Source: Candidatus Latescibacterota bacterium (GTDB taxonomy: Bacteria > Latescibacterota > UBA2968). From it: a DNA stretch of 64,000 bases. Of the stretch, positions 27,146 to 35,764 are shown in pieces; position 1 is the stretch's first letter, and each line of letters opens with the position of its first letter. A program made the translations under genes and the position numbers. The stretch covers positions 66,700 through 130,699 of the forward strand of contig JAJEDY010000095.1 in assembly GCA_022821275.1 (NCBI GenBank), in the 5' to 3' direction. The notes beneath the pieces are model-generated. The model ran no database searches, was not told the DNA's origin, and saw only the letters and a list, made by a program, of their open reading frames with translations.

Positions 27146-28690
27146 TCATGCGCGGGCTGTCTCGAACCCCACCAGGTTGCGGGTTTCTCGGCTGAACTCT
27201 ACGGCGATGAGATGTATCGGCTCGCCGCGGTCACGGTACTTGTCGGCGTAGCGTTTCTGTTTCAGTTGCGCCATCGCTGCGCCTTCAGGGGCTAATTCGA
27301 CCACTTTGAACTCGAACAGATACACATTGCCGTTGAAGCGAACCGCCATGTCCAGACGGCCATGGCTGCTGCTGTCTTCCACAACGATGTCCAATCCCAC
27401 CGATGCGAAGTAGGAGTAGAACACGCTGGCGTAATAGCCTTCGTAATTCGCTATGTCGTTTTTCGTATGCCACTGGTAGGGAATGCTGGCGAAAAATGCT
27501 TTGAACAGGTTTTCCAGGCCAGCGAAGTCATTGACCAGCAACAGGTCATAGAGCCGGGCAATGTGCTCTGCCTGCTGCGTCGGGTTCCCGGTCAAGTGGT
27601 TCAGCAAACTTTCGTTCAGGCTCTGGCGCACTTCCTGATTTGGATAGCCCAGACGGTAGTAGATCCTGCTACCGCGCGGCTCGGTATGTCGAATGGTTAG
27701 ATAGCCGGTCTGGAACAGCAGGGCTTCGGTCGCGATGTGGTCAACATCAAATGTAGATAACAGTTCGTCATTGCCCAACAGGTTGTCCAGGGTCAGCGTC
27801 TCAACTCTACGCGAGATCAAGGTCTCGATCAGGAATGTTGGGGTACCGGTCTCGAACCACCACGCGCCAAAGCGTTGGCTGTCGAAGAGCAGGAGGATGT
27901 CGAACGGGTTATAGACCTCCTCCCCCAGCCAGCTATAGCCGTTGTACCAACGGCGTATTTCGTCGCGGTCAAAGCCGGGCAGTTCTGGTGCAAACACTGT
28001 GTCCAGGTCTGCATCGGTGTAGCCGCAGATGGCTGAGTAACGCACATCCAGCGTGATGTCCTTGAGATTGTTGAGGCCCGAAAAGAGGCTGACTTTGGAG
28101 AATTTGCTGACGCCAGTGAGGAAAGTGAACTTGATATAGGCGTCGCTGTCCTTGATGGTCGCGTACAGACCGCGCAAAAAGTCGCGGTTGGCGCGTGCGA
28201 CTTCTGGTATTTCGAGTGCGTCCAGAATCGGCTTGTCGTATTCATCTACCAGAACGGCCACCGGTTGCCCGGCACGGTCATGCAGTGCCTCTATCAAATA
28301 GGCGAAACGACCCGGTACTGTCTCGGCCTCAACAACCACTCCGGTTCGGCGTTCGATGGCGGCCAATTGATCCAGGAGATTCGCTTGCAGGTCGCCCGAC
28401 TCTTTGAAGTTGCCGCTACCAAAACTCAAGCGAATCACCGGATAGCGAACAGACCAGTCCCAGTGGTCGTGGATATAAAGCCCATTGAACAGCGGTTCGT
28501 TGCCTTCGAACAGTTCCTTCAACGTGTCCAGAAACAGACTCTTCCCAAAGCGGCGTGGGCGCGACAAGAAGTAATGCTTGCCCTCGTCTCTTAGTCGCTG
28601 AATGTAAGCGGTCTTATCGACATAATAGTAGTTTTCTTCTCGTATCTCACGAAAGGTCTGAATACCGATGGGTAGTCTGCGTCTGGTCAT
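27146..28690 (-). CDS. AAA-family ATPase with C-terminal PD-(D/E)XK (DUF1703-type) nuclease domain
   Basis: A 514-aa protein that begins RRRLPIGIQTFREIREENYYYVDKTAYI, the signature of the AAA-ATPase_like family, with the Walker-A-like loop SRPRRFGKSL near residue 45 and AVLVDEYDKPI as the Walker B region. The C-terminal part (GRLDMAVRFNGNVYLFEFKV) fits the PD-(D/E)XK core of DUF1703 (D...ExK). Such proteins are widespread in gut and environmental bacteria and suspected to be defence or mobile genes. AAGGAG precedes the ATG. Confidence 0.88.
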   Translation of the reverse strand: MTRRRLPIGIQTFREIREENYYYVDKTAYIQRLRDEGKHYFLSRPRRFGKSLFLDTLKELFEGNEPLFNGLYIHDHWDWSVRYPVIRLSFGSGNFKESGDLQANLLDQLAAIERRTGVVVEAETVPGRFAYLIEALHDRAGQPVAVLVDEYDKPILDALEIPEVARANRDFLRGLYATIKDSDAYIKFTFLTGVSKFSKVSLFSGLNNLKDITLDVRYSAICGYTDADLDTVFAPELPGFDRDEIRRWYNGYSWLGEEVYNPFDILLLFDSQRFGAWWFETGTPTFLIETLISRRVETLTLDNLLGNDELLSTFDVDHIATEALLFQTGYLTIRHTEPRGSRIYYRLGYPNQEVRQSLNESLLNHLTGNPTQQAEHIARLYDLLLVNDFAGLENLFKAFFASIPYQWHTKNDIANYEGYYASVFYSYFASVGLDIVVEDSSSHGRLDMAVRFNGNVYLFEFKVVELAPEGAAMAQLKQKRYADKYRDRGEPIHLIAVEFSRETRNLVGFETARA

Positions 28691-28720
28691 GATTTACTCC
28701 TTGCCCGCTTCAAATAGATC

Positions 28721-29782
28721 CTACAGACGGATCAAATCTGATAGGTTCTCGTGCTGGAAGATCATGGTCTCCTGGATGCTCGACATCCGCCCCTTTCCCG
28801 CTTCTCTGGCTCGTTGGTACATTGCGTATGCAATAGCCACATCGACATAGGCCAGGCCAACTGCGTTGAAGTAGGCCCGTTCTTCGGGGGTCTCCCTTCC
28901 TCCTTTTTCGCCGGAGACGACTTCGACAAGGTTCGCGTAAATGTCCTCGTCTGAGAGTTGTCCGTCCTTGTACATACGACTGAGCGTTTGCGTTCTGTGC
29001 TTTACGGTTTCCCAATCGTCGCACACAATTTTGTCGGATTGTCTCGCCACGTCGTACTCGTCCTCCCAGCCGCCGATATGGCTGTAGAAAGTTCCTGGCT
29101 TTATCCAGGCCGCTTTGAGAAGCGGGGCTTGCGCGCTCGTGGCTGTGACGAGAATATCGGCGCCCTCTATGGCCCGCTGTGCATTTGTCTGGGCGGCGGA
29201 AAAACGCATATCTTGAAAGAGGGAAGCCATTTCGTCGATGAACTGCTGTTCTTCGTGGTCATGCTTGGCTGAAACACGGCACTCCTCAAGGCCTGGAAAC
29301 ACCGTTTTCATGGCGATTAAGTGCATTTTGGCCTGTTCTCCTGCGCCAATAAAAGCAATGCTCCTGGAATCCGGTCTTGCGAAATGCCTGGCGGCAATGC
29401 CACCCATCGCGCCCACGCGCATGTTCGAACACAGGGTGCCGTCCATAAAGGCGATGGGATAGCCTTTCTCGATCTCGGATAGGATGAATACCGCAGAGAG
29501 GTTCTGCTGGCCGTATTTCTCGGGATTGAATGGGAATACGGATACCCACTTGGCTCCGCATATCTTTTCGGGTAAGAGCGTTGCCGGTAGGCAGTTAATG
29601 CGGTCCTGGGTGTCTTCATTGAAGATCTGAACTACTTTTTCCGGAAAAAGGATGTCATTTTTTTGAAAGGCGAGCATGGCGTTTTCAGCCGCGCTCATGG
29701 CCAGTCTTATGTCCAGGCATCCGGCTTGCAGGAGGTCTTCTTGCGAGAGGAAGAGACATTCGATGCGATGCTTATCTGTCAT
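28721..29782 (-). CDS. Ornithine cyclodeaminase/mu-crystallin family protein
   Basis: A 353-aa homologue of ornithine cyclodeaminase. The nucleotide-binding region is AFIGAGEQAKMHLIAM, the substrate Arg-Lys region is GGIAARHFARPDSR, and the end includes AYFNAVGLAYVDVAIAYAMYQ. Family members include imine and amino-acid dehydrogenases, so the exact reaction is open. It is the last gene of the five-gene operon starting at 33885. Confidence 0.9.
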   Translation of the reverse strand: MTDKHRIECLFLSQEDLLQAGCLDIRLAMSAAENAMLAFQKNDILFPEKVVQIFNEDTQDRINCLPATLLPEKICGAKWVSVFPFNPEKYGQQNLSAVFILSEIEKGYPIAFMDGTLCSNMRVGAMGGIAARHFARPDSRSIAFIGAGEQAKMHLIAMKTVFPGLEECRVSAKHDHEEQQFIDEMASLFQDMRFSAAQTNAQRAIEGADILVTATSAQAPLLKAAWIKPGTFYSHIGGWEDEYDVARQSDKIVCDDWETVKHRTQTLSRMYKDGQLSDEDIYANLVEVVSGEKGGRETPEERAYFNAVGLAYVDVAIAYAMYQRAREAGKGRMSSIQETMIFQHENLSDLIRL

Positions 29783-29795
29783 GGAATCTCCTTTT

Positions 29796-30836
29796 TTAAA
29801 GATTGACTCGCATATTGCCCGCGTGGTGAGAGTCTAATATGCCCAGCATGATCTGGAGTGTTTTTCTGGCTTCGCGTGCGGGCGAGACGAGTGTGCCGCC
29901 GTTTTCCAGGACGTGGATGAGTTCCGAGACGGCGCCAATTTGTCGGATTTCCATATAGGGATCCACGGGAACTGTTGCATGCGACCACCAGCGCGGTTCT
30001 TGTGGGGTAATAACCTCGAATTTTTGATCTGAGATTTCAATTCTTCCATTTTCACATGTCAGAGAAAATTTCGATCCGTTAAACGCCATTTTGCGGCAGT
30101 TGTAAAATGCGCGTACGCCATTGTCAAAATGGATGTACGCAGAGGCATAAGGGTCGGTTGCCGGGTCGTGCCCGCCATCGCCTTTGTATTCGGTGAAGTG
30201 CTCGAATCCGGGTTCCAGTTCGCCGACCAGCCATTCGGGATTTGCTTCGGCAAAAAAGCACATCATGTCGATCATGTGCGTGCCGTTGCGGAACATCATG
30301 GCGCGCGTACCAAATTGGTCGCAGACGATGGTTCGCAAGCGGCCCATTTCGCCGGATCGGATCATTTCCCTTGCTTGGAGATAACTCGGATACCAGCGGC
30401 GCGTGTGTTCAATTGAGAGGAGTACGTTATTTGCTTCTGCAGCTGCGATCATGCGGTCGGCGTCGTCCATGGTTGTTGCAATGGGTTTTTCGCACAGGAT
30501 TGCCTGTGCCGACCCCTCGGCAGCGGCTACTGTGATGTCGGCGTGTGCGTGATCAGATGTCACGACACTGACGAGGTCGGGTTGCTCTTTGTCCAGCATT
30601 TCCCTGAAATCTGTGTACGTGTTCACATCGGGCCAGACGTCGCCCCAGCGCTCGCAGAAGTCGTCCAGTACTTCCTGACGCAAGTCGCATATGCCGACGA
30701 CTTCTGTCTGTGCGTGTTTGTGATATGCCGATGCGTGCGACGGGGGCATGGCGCCGAAGACAGGTCCTCTGGTTTCATGTGGGCGGCTGGCACCAATGCC
30801 CGTCAAGCCTACGATTACAGCGCGATAGGTGTTCAT
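29796..30836 (-). CDS. Gfo/Idh/MocA family oxidoreductase
   Basis: A 346-aa protein with IVGLTGIGASRPHETRG, a Rossmann region longer than usual at the first loop, and the conserved LCEKPIATT. The catalytic stretch ends in THMIDMMCFFAEANPEW. It lies 13 bases upstream of the cyclodeaminase homologue and 15 bases downstream of a second family member. Substrate unknown; it probably works with the rest of the operon. Confidence 0.88.
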   Translation of the reverse strand: MNTYRAVIVGLTGIGASRPHETRGPVFGAMPPSHASAYHKHAQTEVVGICDLRQEVLDDFCERWGDVWPDVNTYTDFREMLDKEQPDLVSVVTSDHAHADITVAAAEGSAQAILCEKPIATTMDDADRMIAAAEANNVLLSIEHTRRWYPSYLQAREMIRSGEMGRLRTIVCDQFGTRAMMFRNGTHMIDMMCFFAEANPEWLVGELEPGFEHFTEYKGDGGHDPATDPYASAYIHFDNGVRAFYNCRKMAFNGSKFSLTCENGRIEISDQKFEVITPQEPRWWSHATVPVDPYMEIRQIGAVSELIHVLENGGTLVSPAREARKTLQIMLGILDSHHAGNMRVNL

Positions 30837-30851
30837 CTTGTACCTCCCTGA

Positions 30852-31901
30852 TTAGTCCAGTAAACGGTTGACGATGTGGTCTTCTGCATCAATTAAAGGA
30901 TGTTGCTCATTTTGCAAGGGCAAGGTGACTGGTTCGCCTGTATGGGCGGCTTGATAGGCGGCTGTTGTGAGCAGGGCTATGGATAGTCCTTCTTCTGCAC
31001 TGGTGACAGGTGTTGTGTCTTGTTCAATGCAGTGGATGAGATGCGCCACACAGGCCGCCATTCCCGCTGCTCTGGGCGGTGGCGTATCGACGAGCTTTCC
31101 GTTGACGGAATATCCCAGGCGATCTACCTGAACCCACGCGCCTTCGCCCGTGATGTTGACGCAATCGAATGTGGCGTCTTCGCGGCGCGCTTTTGATCGC
31201 CCCACGGTGAGTGTTGCAGTGAAATTGGGATACTCACACCAGAGCGTGGCGATGTCTTCTGTGCCAAATTGCGCGTATTCCTCAAAGTAGAGATTTTGCA
31301 TTTGACAACTCACCCTGTTGGGCATGCCAAAAAACCAGAGCAGAGCATCCACGGTATGGCTGCCCAGGTTCATCAATTCACCCCCGCCATTTTGCACGGC
31401 TGGCGTCGGATAGCTCACATAGGACATGAGGTCGCCAAAGAATTGTTTTACGCTGTTGTGGGCATAAGCGGAGATACGTCCGTATTCGCCCTGGTCGAGG
31501 GCTTCTTTGAGTCTTATCATTGTGGGTGAAAACCGCGTGGGATACGTCAGCAGTACTTTGTTCGATGCGCCAGCGACAGTATCGGCTATTTCTCTGGCTT
31601 CGACAACGGTTCGCGCGATGGCTTTATCGACGAGTACGTGTTTGCCGCAGGCGAGAGCTTTTTGGATTAGCGTGCGTTTGAGGTAAAAGTCCGTGCAGAT
31701 GGAGACGATATCCACATTCGGGTCTTCCAGGACCGCGTCGTAGTCTCGCGCGACTTCAAGGCCGTATAGTTGAGATAGTGCCTCGCCTTTACCCGCGTGA
31801 TGTTCGGCTGCTGCGACGATTTCGCAGTCTTCTCGTTCATGCCAGATCGGGCCGTAAGTATTCTGGTGTGCCCGATTTCCAATTAGTCCAATGCGATACA
31901 T
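30852..31901 (-). CDS. Gfo/Idh/MocA family oxidoreductase
   Basis: A 349-aa protein: RIGLIGNRAHQNTYG is the nucleotide-binding start, and LVDKAIARTVVEAREIA replaces the usual EKP with DKA. GELMNLGSHTVDALLWFFG holds the C-terminal catalytic His-Asp region. The altered Lys motif may signal different chemistry. GAGGGGAATAACCC precedes the ATG, and it starts 3 bases after the nitrilase gene ends. Confidence 0.86.
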   Translation of the reverse strand: MYRIGLIGNRAHQNTYGPIWHEREDCEIVAAAEHHAGKGEALSQLYGLEVARDYDAVLEDPNVDIVSICTDFYLKRTLIQKALACGKHVLVDKAIARTVVEAREIADTVAGASNKVLLTYPTRFSPTMIRLKEALDQGEYGRISAYAHNSVKQFFGDLMSYVSYPTPAVQNGGGELMNLGSHTVDALLWFFGMPNRVSCQMQNLYFEEYAQFGTEDIATLWCEYPNFTATLTVGRSKARREDATFDCVNITGEGAWVQVDRLGYSVNGKLVDTPPPRAAGMAACVAHLIHCIEQDTTPVTSAEEGLSIALLTTAAYQAAHTGEPVTLPLQNEQHPLIDAEDHIVNRLLD

Positions 31902-31904
31902 GGG

Positions 31905-32726
31905 TTATTCCCCTCCGTAGGTGGGCGATGAAAATGCGGGTTGTTGCGACCAGTGGTCAGTTTTTCCCATGATGCCGTAGAGTTCGGGACGCCGGTCGCT
32001 CAGATGGTTTTCATCCGATGCGTCTTTGAGATCGATTTTGTGGATCAATACATCTGGTACGTTGGATTGCAATTTTGCCGCGATTTTGCCGACAGGGTCT
32101 GTGATCAGGGCTACGTTGGGATGCGCGAAGCACACGAACATCTGATTTTCATAGGATCGCGTGCGCATCCACCATTCATTTTCTTCATGCCACATGCCAT
32201 AGGTGGGCATGAGACAGATTTTCGCGCCTTTGAGGCGCAATGTGCGGATCGATTCGGGCCATCGCCGGTCCGCACAGATTACTATGCCTACGGTGCCAAT
32301 GTCGAGGTCGAATACGGGCAGGTCATCGCCGCGTACAAAGCGGTGATCGTGCGTTTGCAAATGCGTTTTGTAATATGTTCCGACAATTTTTCCCGCGCGG
32401 TTCACCAATATAGCGGCATTGTAAAAATATCCCGCGCGTTTTTCAGTGTATCCAAAAACGATGTGGGTGCGCGATGCATGTGCCATTTCGCATACCTGTT
32501 GGATGTACGCACTCTGCTCGACGTCCTGTGCGACTTCGGCAAAGCGCTCTGCGGTCCAATTTTTTTCTGTTACCGCGTATCCATCCAGGAAACATTCCGG
32601 GGTTATGAATACGTCTGTATCTTTTCCATGTGTGGCAAATTGTTTTTCAAATACTGCCCAATTTTCCTCGACATCCCACTTTTTTGGCATGGCTTTTAGC
32701 ATGCCGATTTTGATTTTAGCAGGCAT
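31905..32726 (-). CDS. Carbon-nitrogen hydrolase (nitrilase superfamily)
   Basis: A 273-aa amidase-type hydrolase with the full Glu-Lys-Cys triad: E44 (FITPECFLDG), K120 (YYKTHLQ) and C151 (VICADRRWPE). It should hydrolyse a C-N bond of an amide, carbamoyl or nitrile compound. Its start overlaps the upstream gene by 11 nt, which shows tight coupling to the PLP enzyme. The pair may degrade a sulphur- and nitrogen-containing compound, which is inference from context. Confidence 0.9.
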   Translation of the reverse strand: MPAKIKIGMLKAMPKKWDVEENWAVFEKQFATHGKDTDVFITPECFLDGYAVTEKNWTAERFAEVAQDVEQSAYIQQVCEMAHASRTHIVFGYTEKRAGYFYNAAILVNRAGKIVGTYYKTHLQTHDHRFVRGDDLPVFDLDIGTVGIVICADRRWPESIRTLRLKGAKICLMPTYGMWHEENEWWMRTRSYENQMFVCFAHPNVALITDPVGKIAAKLQSNVPDVLIHKIDLKDASDENHLSDRRPELYGIMGKTDHWSQQPAFSSPTYGGE

Positions 32727-33885
32727 GTTGTTTCCCCTCTTTTACGTCTCTCAGTGCTTGTTCAAAATCCGCGCATAAGTCCTCAGCGGCTTCGATGCCG
32801 ACTGCTACGCGGATCAGTCGTTCGGAGATTCCCGCGTCGCGTCTTTCCTCTTCAGTAAGTCCCGAGTGCGATGTTTGTACGGGGCGGGTGATGAGTGTTT
32901 CGATGCCGCCCAGGCTGGGTGCGGAGATTGGCAATTGTAGTTTCGAGATTACCGCATCGGCTACGCGGCTGTCGCCCACTATTTCAAAGCTCAATACGCC
33001 GCCGCATCCTTTAAATAGTGTTTTTGCACAGTTGTGTTGTGGGTGGGTAGATAAGCCCGGATAATTTACGCGTACTACGGATAGGTGGTTTTCCAGGAAG
33101 GAGGCCAGTGCGTATGCGTTTTCGTTTTGTTTTTCCATGCGCAGGGCGAGGGTTTTCATGCCGCGCAATAAGAGAGAGCAGGCGTGTGGGTCCAGGCAGC
33201 CGCCCATGACATTCAGGCGGTGCGTTATGCGGGTGATTAGTTCGCGTGATCCGATCGCGCAACCAGCTACGATATCCGAGTGTCCGTTCAGGTATTTTGT
33301 GCAACTGTGTAAGGAGAGGTCAAAGCCGATCTCTAAAGGACGGAAGTTCACAGGCGAGGCAAAGGTGTTGTCGATCATGGAGATGAGGCTGTGGGATTGG
33401 GCAAAGGCGACGACGGATGGAAGGTCGGCGACTTCCAGCAGGGGGTTGCTCATGGTTTCGACATAGATGGCGCGGGTTTCGGGACGGACGAGTTTTTTCC
33501 ATTCTTCTGGGGCGTTTCCCGAGACGAAATCGACGTCGATTCCAAAGTCGGCGATGTCGTGCGCCAAAAAAGCACGCGTTCCGCCGTAGAGACAATTTTG
33601 TGCGAGGAGGTGGTCGCCTTTTTTTAGTACGGTCAATAGAGCGGTGGTGATTGCCGCCATGCCCGATGCGGTGACGACGGCGGCTTCTCCTCCCGCAATT
33701 TGTGCCAATTTTTCATGGACGACGGTGTGATTGGGGGTGTTGTTCAGGCGAAGGTATTTTATGTCGTGGTAACTGTCTTCACTGCTGTATGCAAATGTGG
33801 CGCTCTGAAATACGGGGAGCGCGACCGCGCCTTCGTATTTTTTTTCTTCTTCTCCTGCGTGGATTAGTTGCGTTTCAAGGTTCAT
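32716..33885 (-). CDS. PLP-dependent Cys/Met-metabolism enzyme (cystathionine gamma-synthase/lyase type)
   Basis: A 389-aa member of the trans-sulphuration family. The PLP Lys is K197 in SLHSCTKYLNGHSD, and TASGMAAITTALL and YVETMSNPLLEVADL match the family. It could be a cystathionine gamma-synthase, gamma-lyase or methionine gamma-lyase; the sequence seen does not separate them. It opens the five-gene operon that runs to 28721. Confidence 0.9.
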   Translation of the reverse strand: MNLETQLIHAGEEEKKYEGAVALPVFQSATFAYSSEDSYHDIKYLRLNNTPNHTVVHEKLAQIAGGEAAVVTASGMAAITTALLTVLKKGDHLLAQNCLYGGTRAFLAHDIADFGIDVDFVSGNAPEEWKKLVRPETRAIYVETMSNPLLEVADLPSVVAFAQSHSLISMIDNTFASPVNFRPLEIGFDLSLHSCTKYLNGHSDIVAGCAIGSRELITRITHRLNVMGGCLDPHACSLLLRGMKTLALRMEKQNENAYALASFLENHLSVVRVNYPGLSTHPQHNCAKTLFKGCGGVLSFEIVGDSRVADAVISKLQLPISAPSLGGIETLITRPVQTSHSGLTEEERRDAGISERLIRVAVGIEAAEDLCADFEQALRDVKEGKQHAC

Positions 33886-33903
33886 GTGTGGTTCCTCGGT
33901 TAT

Positions 33904-33935
33904 GTAGGGGCGGCGCCCCTGTGCCCGCCCGCGCT
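33904..33935 (-). repeat. GGGCGGGCACAGGGGCGCCG-type intergenic repeat
   Basis: The stretch read on the minus strand is a GC-rich palindromic sequence ending in GCCGCCCCTACA, a pattern of short intergenic elements common in many bacterial genomes. There is only one copy in the window, so its repeat status rests on memory of similar elements. It lies in the 263-base gap upstream of tRNA-Arg. Confidence 0.45.
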
Positions 33936-34065
33936 AAGATAGGCGTTTTAAGTTGTTACCCCCAGTCCCCAGCCCCTGCCTTTCCCTATGATTATACATT
34001 CCGACGTTGAGGGCAACCCAAAACACTATTGCCATTTGCTATCCGGGAGAATAGCCCGTTTCCGC

Positions 34066-34094
34066 TTGACAGTTCTTCTCGGTTTTGATACCTT
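34066..34094 (+). promoter_or_regulatory. Putative sigma-70 promoter for tRNA-Arg
   Basis: TTGACA (34066-34071), a 17-nt spacer and TACCTT (34089-34094). The expected start near 34101 leaves a leader of about 48 nt. A TATACT at 34126-34131 is a possible alternative -10. Confidence 0.5.
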
Positions 34095-34148
34095 TTTCTG
34101 CCTTACGGCGTTATGATGTATTGCAGATATACTAAGTACCTGATTTTA

Positions 34149-34225
34149 GCGGACGTAGCTCAACTGGATAGAGCACCTGACTACGGATCAGACGGTTCCG
34201 GGTTCGAATCCTGGCGTCCGCACCA
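34149..34225 (+). tRNA. tRNA-Arg (anticodon ACG)
   Basis: It folds as a full cloverleaf: acceptor GCGGACG/CGTCCGC perfect, D-arm GCTC/GAGC, anticodon loop CTACGGA giving ACG, T-arm CCGGG/CCTGG around TTCGAAT, discriminator A and encoded CCA. Position 27-43 is a C-A mismatch. ACG is normally modified to ICG and reads CGU/CGC/CGA. Confidence 0.95.
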
Positions 34226-34237
34226 GATCGAGAGAAG

Positions 34238-34270
34238 GGGTTACATCGCGACGGTGTAACCCTTTTTTTT
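34238..34270 (+). terminator. Rho-independent terminator after tRNA-Arg
   Basis: GGGTTACA / TGTAACCC, 8-bp stem, 9-nt loop, followed by eight T. It lies 12 bases after the tRNA CCA and ends the transcript before the serine hydrolase gene. Confidence 0.9.
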
Positions 34271-34295
34271 ATACAAAATAACGGAGAGTGTTTAC

Positions 34296-35546
34296 ATGGC
34301 GCGTTTTTTGAGACATAGTCTGTTTGCTCTGCTGGCTGTTTTTCTGTCCTTACACCCGATTTTTGCGACTGAAATTCCCCAGGGAGATCCCGCAGAGTTG
34401 GGGTTTTCTGCAGAGCATCTTGCGAAGATCCAACCCGCAATGCAGGCGCTGGTGGATTCCGGAAAATTTGTAGGTGTTTTGACGCTGATCGCCCGAAAAG
34501 GCAAAATTGTGCATTTCGAGACTGCGGGCTTGCGGGATCGGGAATTGAATAAGCCAATGACTGAGGATACGCTTTTTCGCATTTATTCTATGACCAAACC
34601 GGTTACCAGTGTTGCGATTATGATGCTCTACGAAGCGGGCAAGCTGAAGATGGACGATCCGGTGTCTAAGTTTATTCCCGAATTTGCCGATACAAAAGTT
34701 TATACGGGTGGTGGGACCGAGAATCCTGTTCTGGCGCCGCTCGATCGCGAGATAACGATTGCGGATTTGCTGTCGCATACGTCTGGTTTGACGTATGGCA
34801 TTTTTGGGCAGACATCCGTCGATACGCTTTATCGGATTGCGAATTTGTATTCGATTACATCAAATGTCGAATATGTCCAGAAGGTGGCCCAGCTTCCCCT
34901 GCGTTTTCAGCCCGGTACCCGATGGCTCTATAGCGTGGCGACTGATATTCTCGGTCGCGTGGTCGAGGTGGCTTCTGGTATGTCTTTGGGCGCGTTTTTC
35001 TCAGAGCGCATTTTTGGGCCTTTAGAGATGGTCGATACGGGTTTTTATGTGCCGGAGGAGAAGCGCGATCGCATGGCTACGCTGTATGGAAAGGACGATG
35101 AGGGCAATTTCAGGGCGCGCAACCGTCAGAGCAATATGCGGCGCAATGCACGGGAATCTGGCGGTGGCGGGTTGGTGAGTACGGCTCGGGATTATCTCCG
35201 ATTTTCCCAGATGTTGCTCAATGGGGGTGCGTTGTACGGTACGCGTATTTTGAAGCCGGAGACGATCCAGCTTATGACGGCTAATCATTTACCCGAGACG
35301 GCACGTTACCGACATCGCCAGCGCAAGAGCGATGGTTTTGGATACGGTTTTTCTGTGATTGTGGATGAGACCGAGACGCGTTGGGAGGATAGAAATGGGA
35401 CGTATTACTGGTCTGGTATTGCCAAGACGCATTTCTGGATTGATCCGCAGAATGAGATGGTTTCTATGGTGTGGACCCAGTTGCGCGGATCGGGCAATAT
35501 TACGCGGCCTTTCCAGCCTCTGGTTTACAAGGCGCTTGTTGAGTAG
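34296..35546 (+). CDS. Serine hydrolase of the beta-lactamase/penicillin-binding fold (class C-like)
   Basis: A 416-aa protein with an N-terminal signal peptide (hydrophobic core ALLAVFLSLHPIFATE), so exported. S98-M-T-K101 (YSMTKP) is the catalytic SxxK; Tyr in RWLYSVATDILG is the YxN-equivalent. Family members are beta-lactamases, esterases and D-aminopeptidases; the function here is unresolved, with esterase-like as likely as antibiotic hydrolysis. A ribosome site ACGGAGAGTGTTTAC precedes the ATG. It lies between two tRNA genes. Confidence 0.9.
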   Translation: MARFLRHSLFALLAVFLSLHPIFATEIPQGDPAELGFSAEHLAKIQPAMQALVDSGKFVGVLTLIARKGKIVHFETAGLRDRELNKPMTEDTLFRIYSMTKPVTSVAIMMLYEAGKLKMDDPVSKFIPEFADTKVYTGGGTENPVLAPLDREITIADLLSHTSGLTYGIFGQTSVDTLYRIANLYSITSNVEYVQKVAQLPLRFQPGTRWLYSVATDILGRVVEVASGMSLGAFFSERIFGPLEMVDTGFYVPEEKRDRMATLYGKDDEGNFRARNRQSNMRRNARESGGGGLVSTARDYLRFSQMLLNGGALYGTRILKPETIQLMTANHLPETARYRHRQRKSDGFGYGFSVIVDETETRWEDRNGTYYWSGIAKTHFWIDPQNEMVSMVWTQLRGSGNITRPFQPLVYKALVE

Positions 35547-35552
35547 GGAGGC

Positions 35553-35581
35553 TTGACAAAAGTATCGAACTTTATTAGGTT
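35553..35581 (+). promoter_or_regulatory. Putative promoter of tRNA-Glu
   Basis: TTGACA (35553-35558), 17-nt spacer, TAGGTT (35576-35581), about 20 nt upstream of the mature tRNA start. Confidence 0.5.
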
Positions 35582-35601
35582 GTCGCCATCATGTTGTGCG
35601 T

Positions 35602-35677
35602 GACCCCGTCGTTCAGTGGCCTAGGACACCAGACTCTCACTCTGGAGACGGGGGTTCGACTCCCCTCGGGGTCACCA
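35602..35677 (+). tRNA. tRNA-Glu (anticodon CTC)
   Basis: Acceptor GACCCCG/CGGGGTC, anticodon stem CCAGA/TCTGG with loop CTCTCAC giving CTC, T-arm GGGGG-type stem around TTCGACT, encoded CCA. CTC reads GAG. No other tRNA genes lie within 1 kb other than the Arg gene upstream. Confidence 0.93.
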
Positions 35678-35702
35678 AAATAAAAGTGTTTTTTTAATAT
35701 GA

Positions 35703-35744
35703 AAAAGGTCGTGAGGATTTATTCTTCACGACCTTTTGTTTTTT
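35703..35744 (+). terminator. Terminator after tRNA-Glu, possibly bidirectional
   Basis: Stem AAAAGGTCGTGA / TCACGACCTTTT with an 11-nt loop, followed by TTTTTT. It separates the plus-strand tRNA from the minus-strand XRE gene ending at 35765 and may serve both. Confidence 0.85.
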
Positions 35745-35764
35745 GCGGCATGTGCGAGTCGGTA

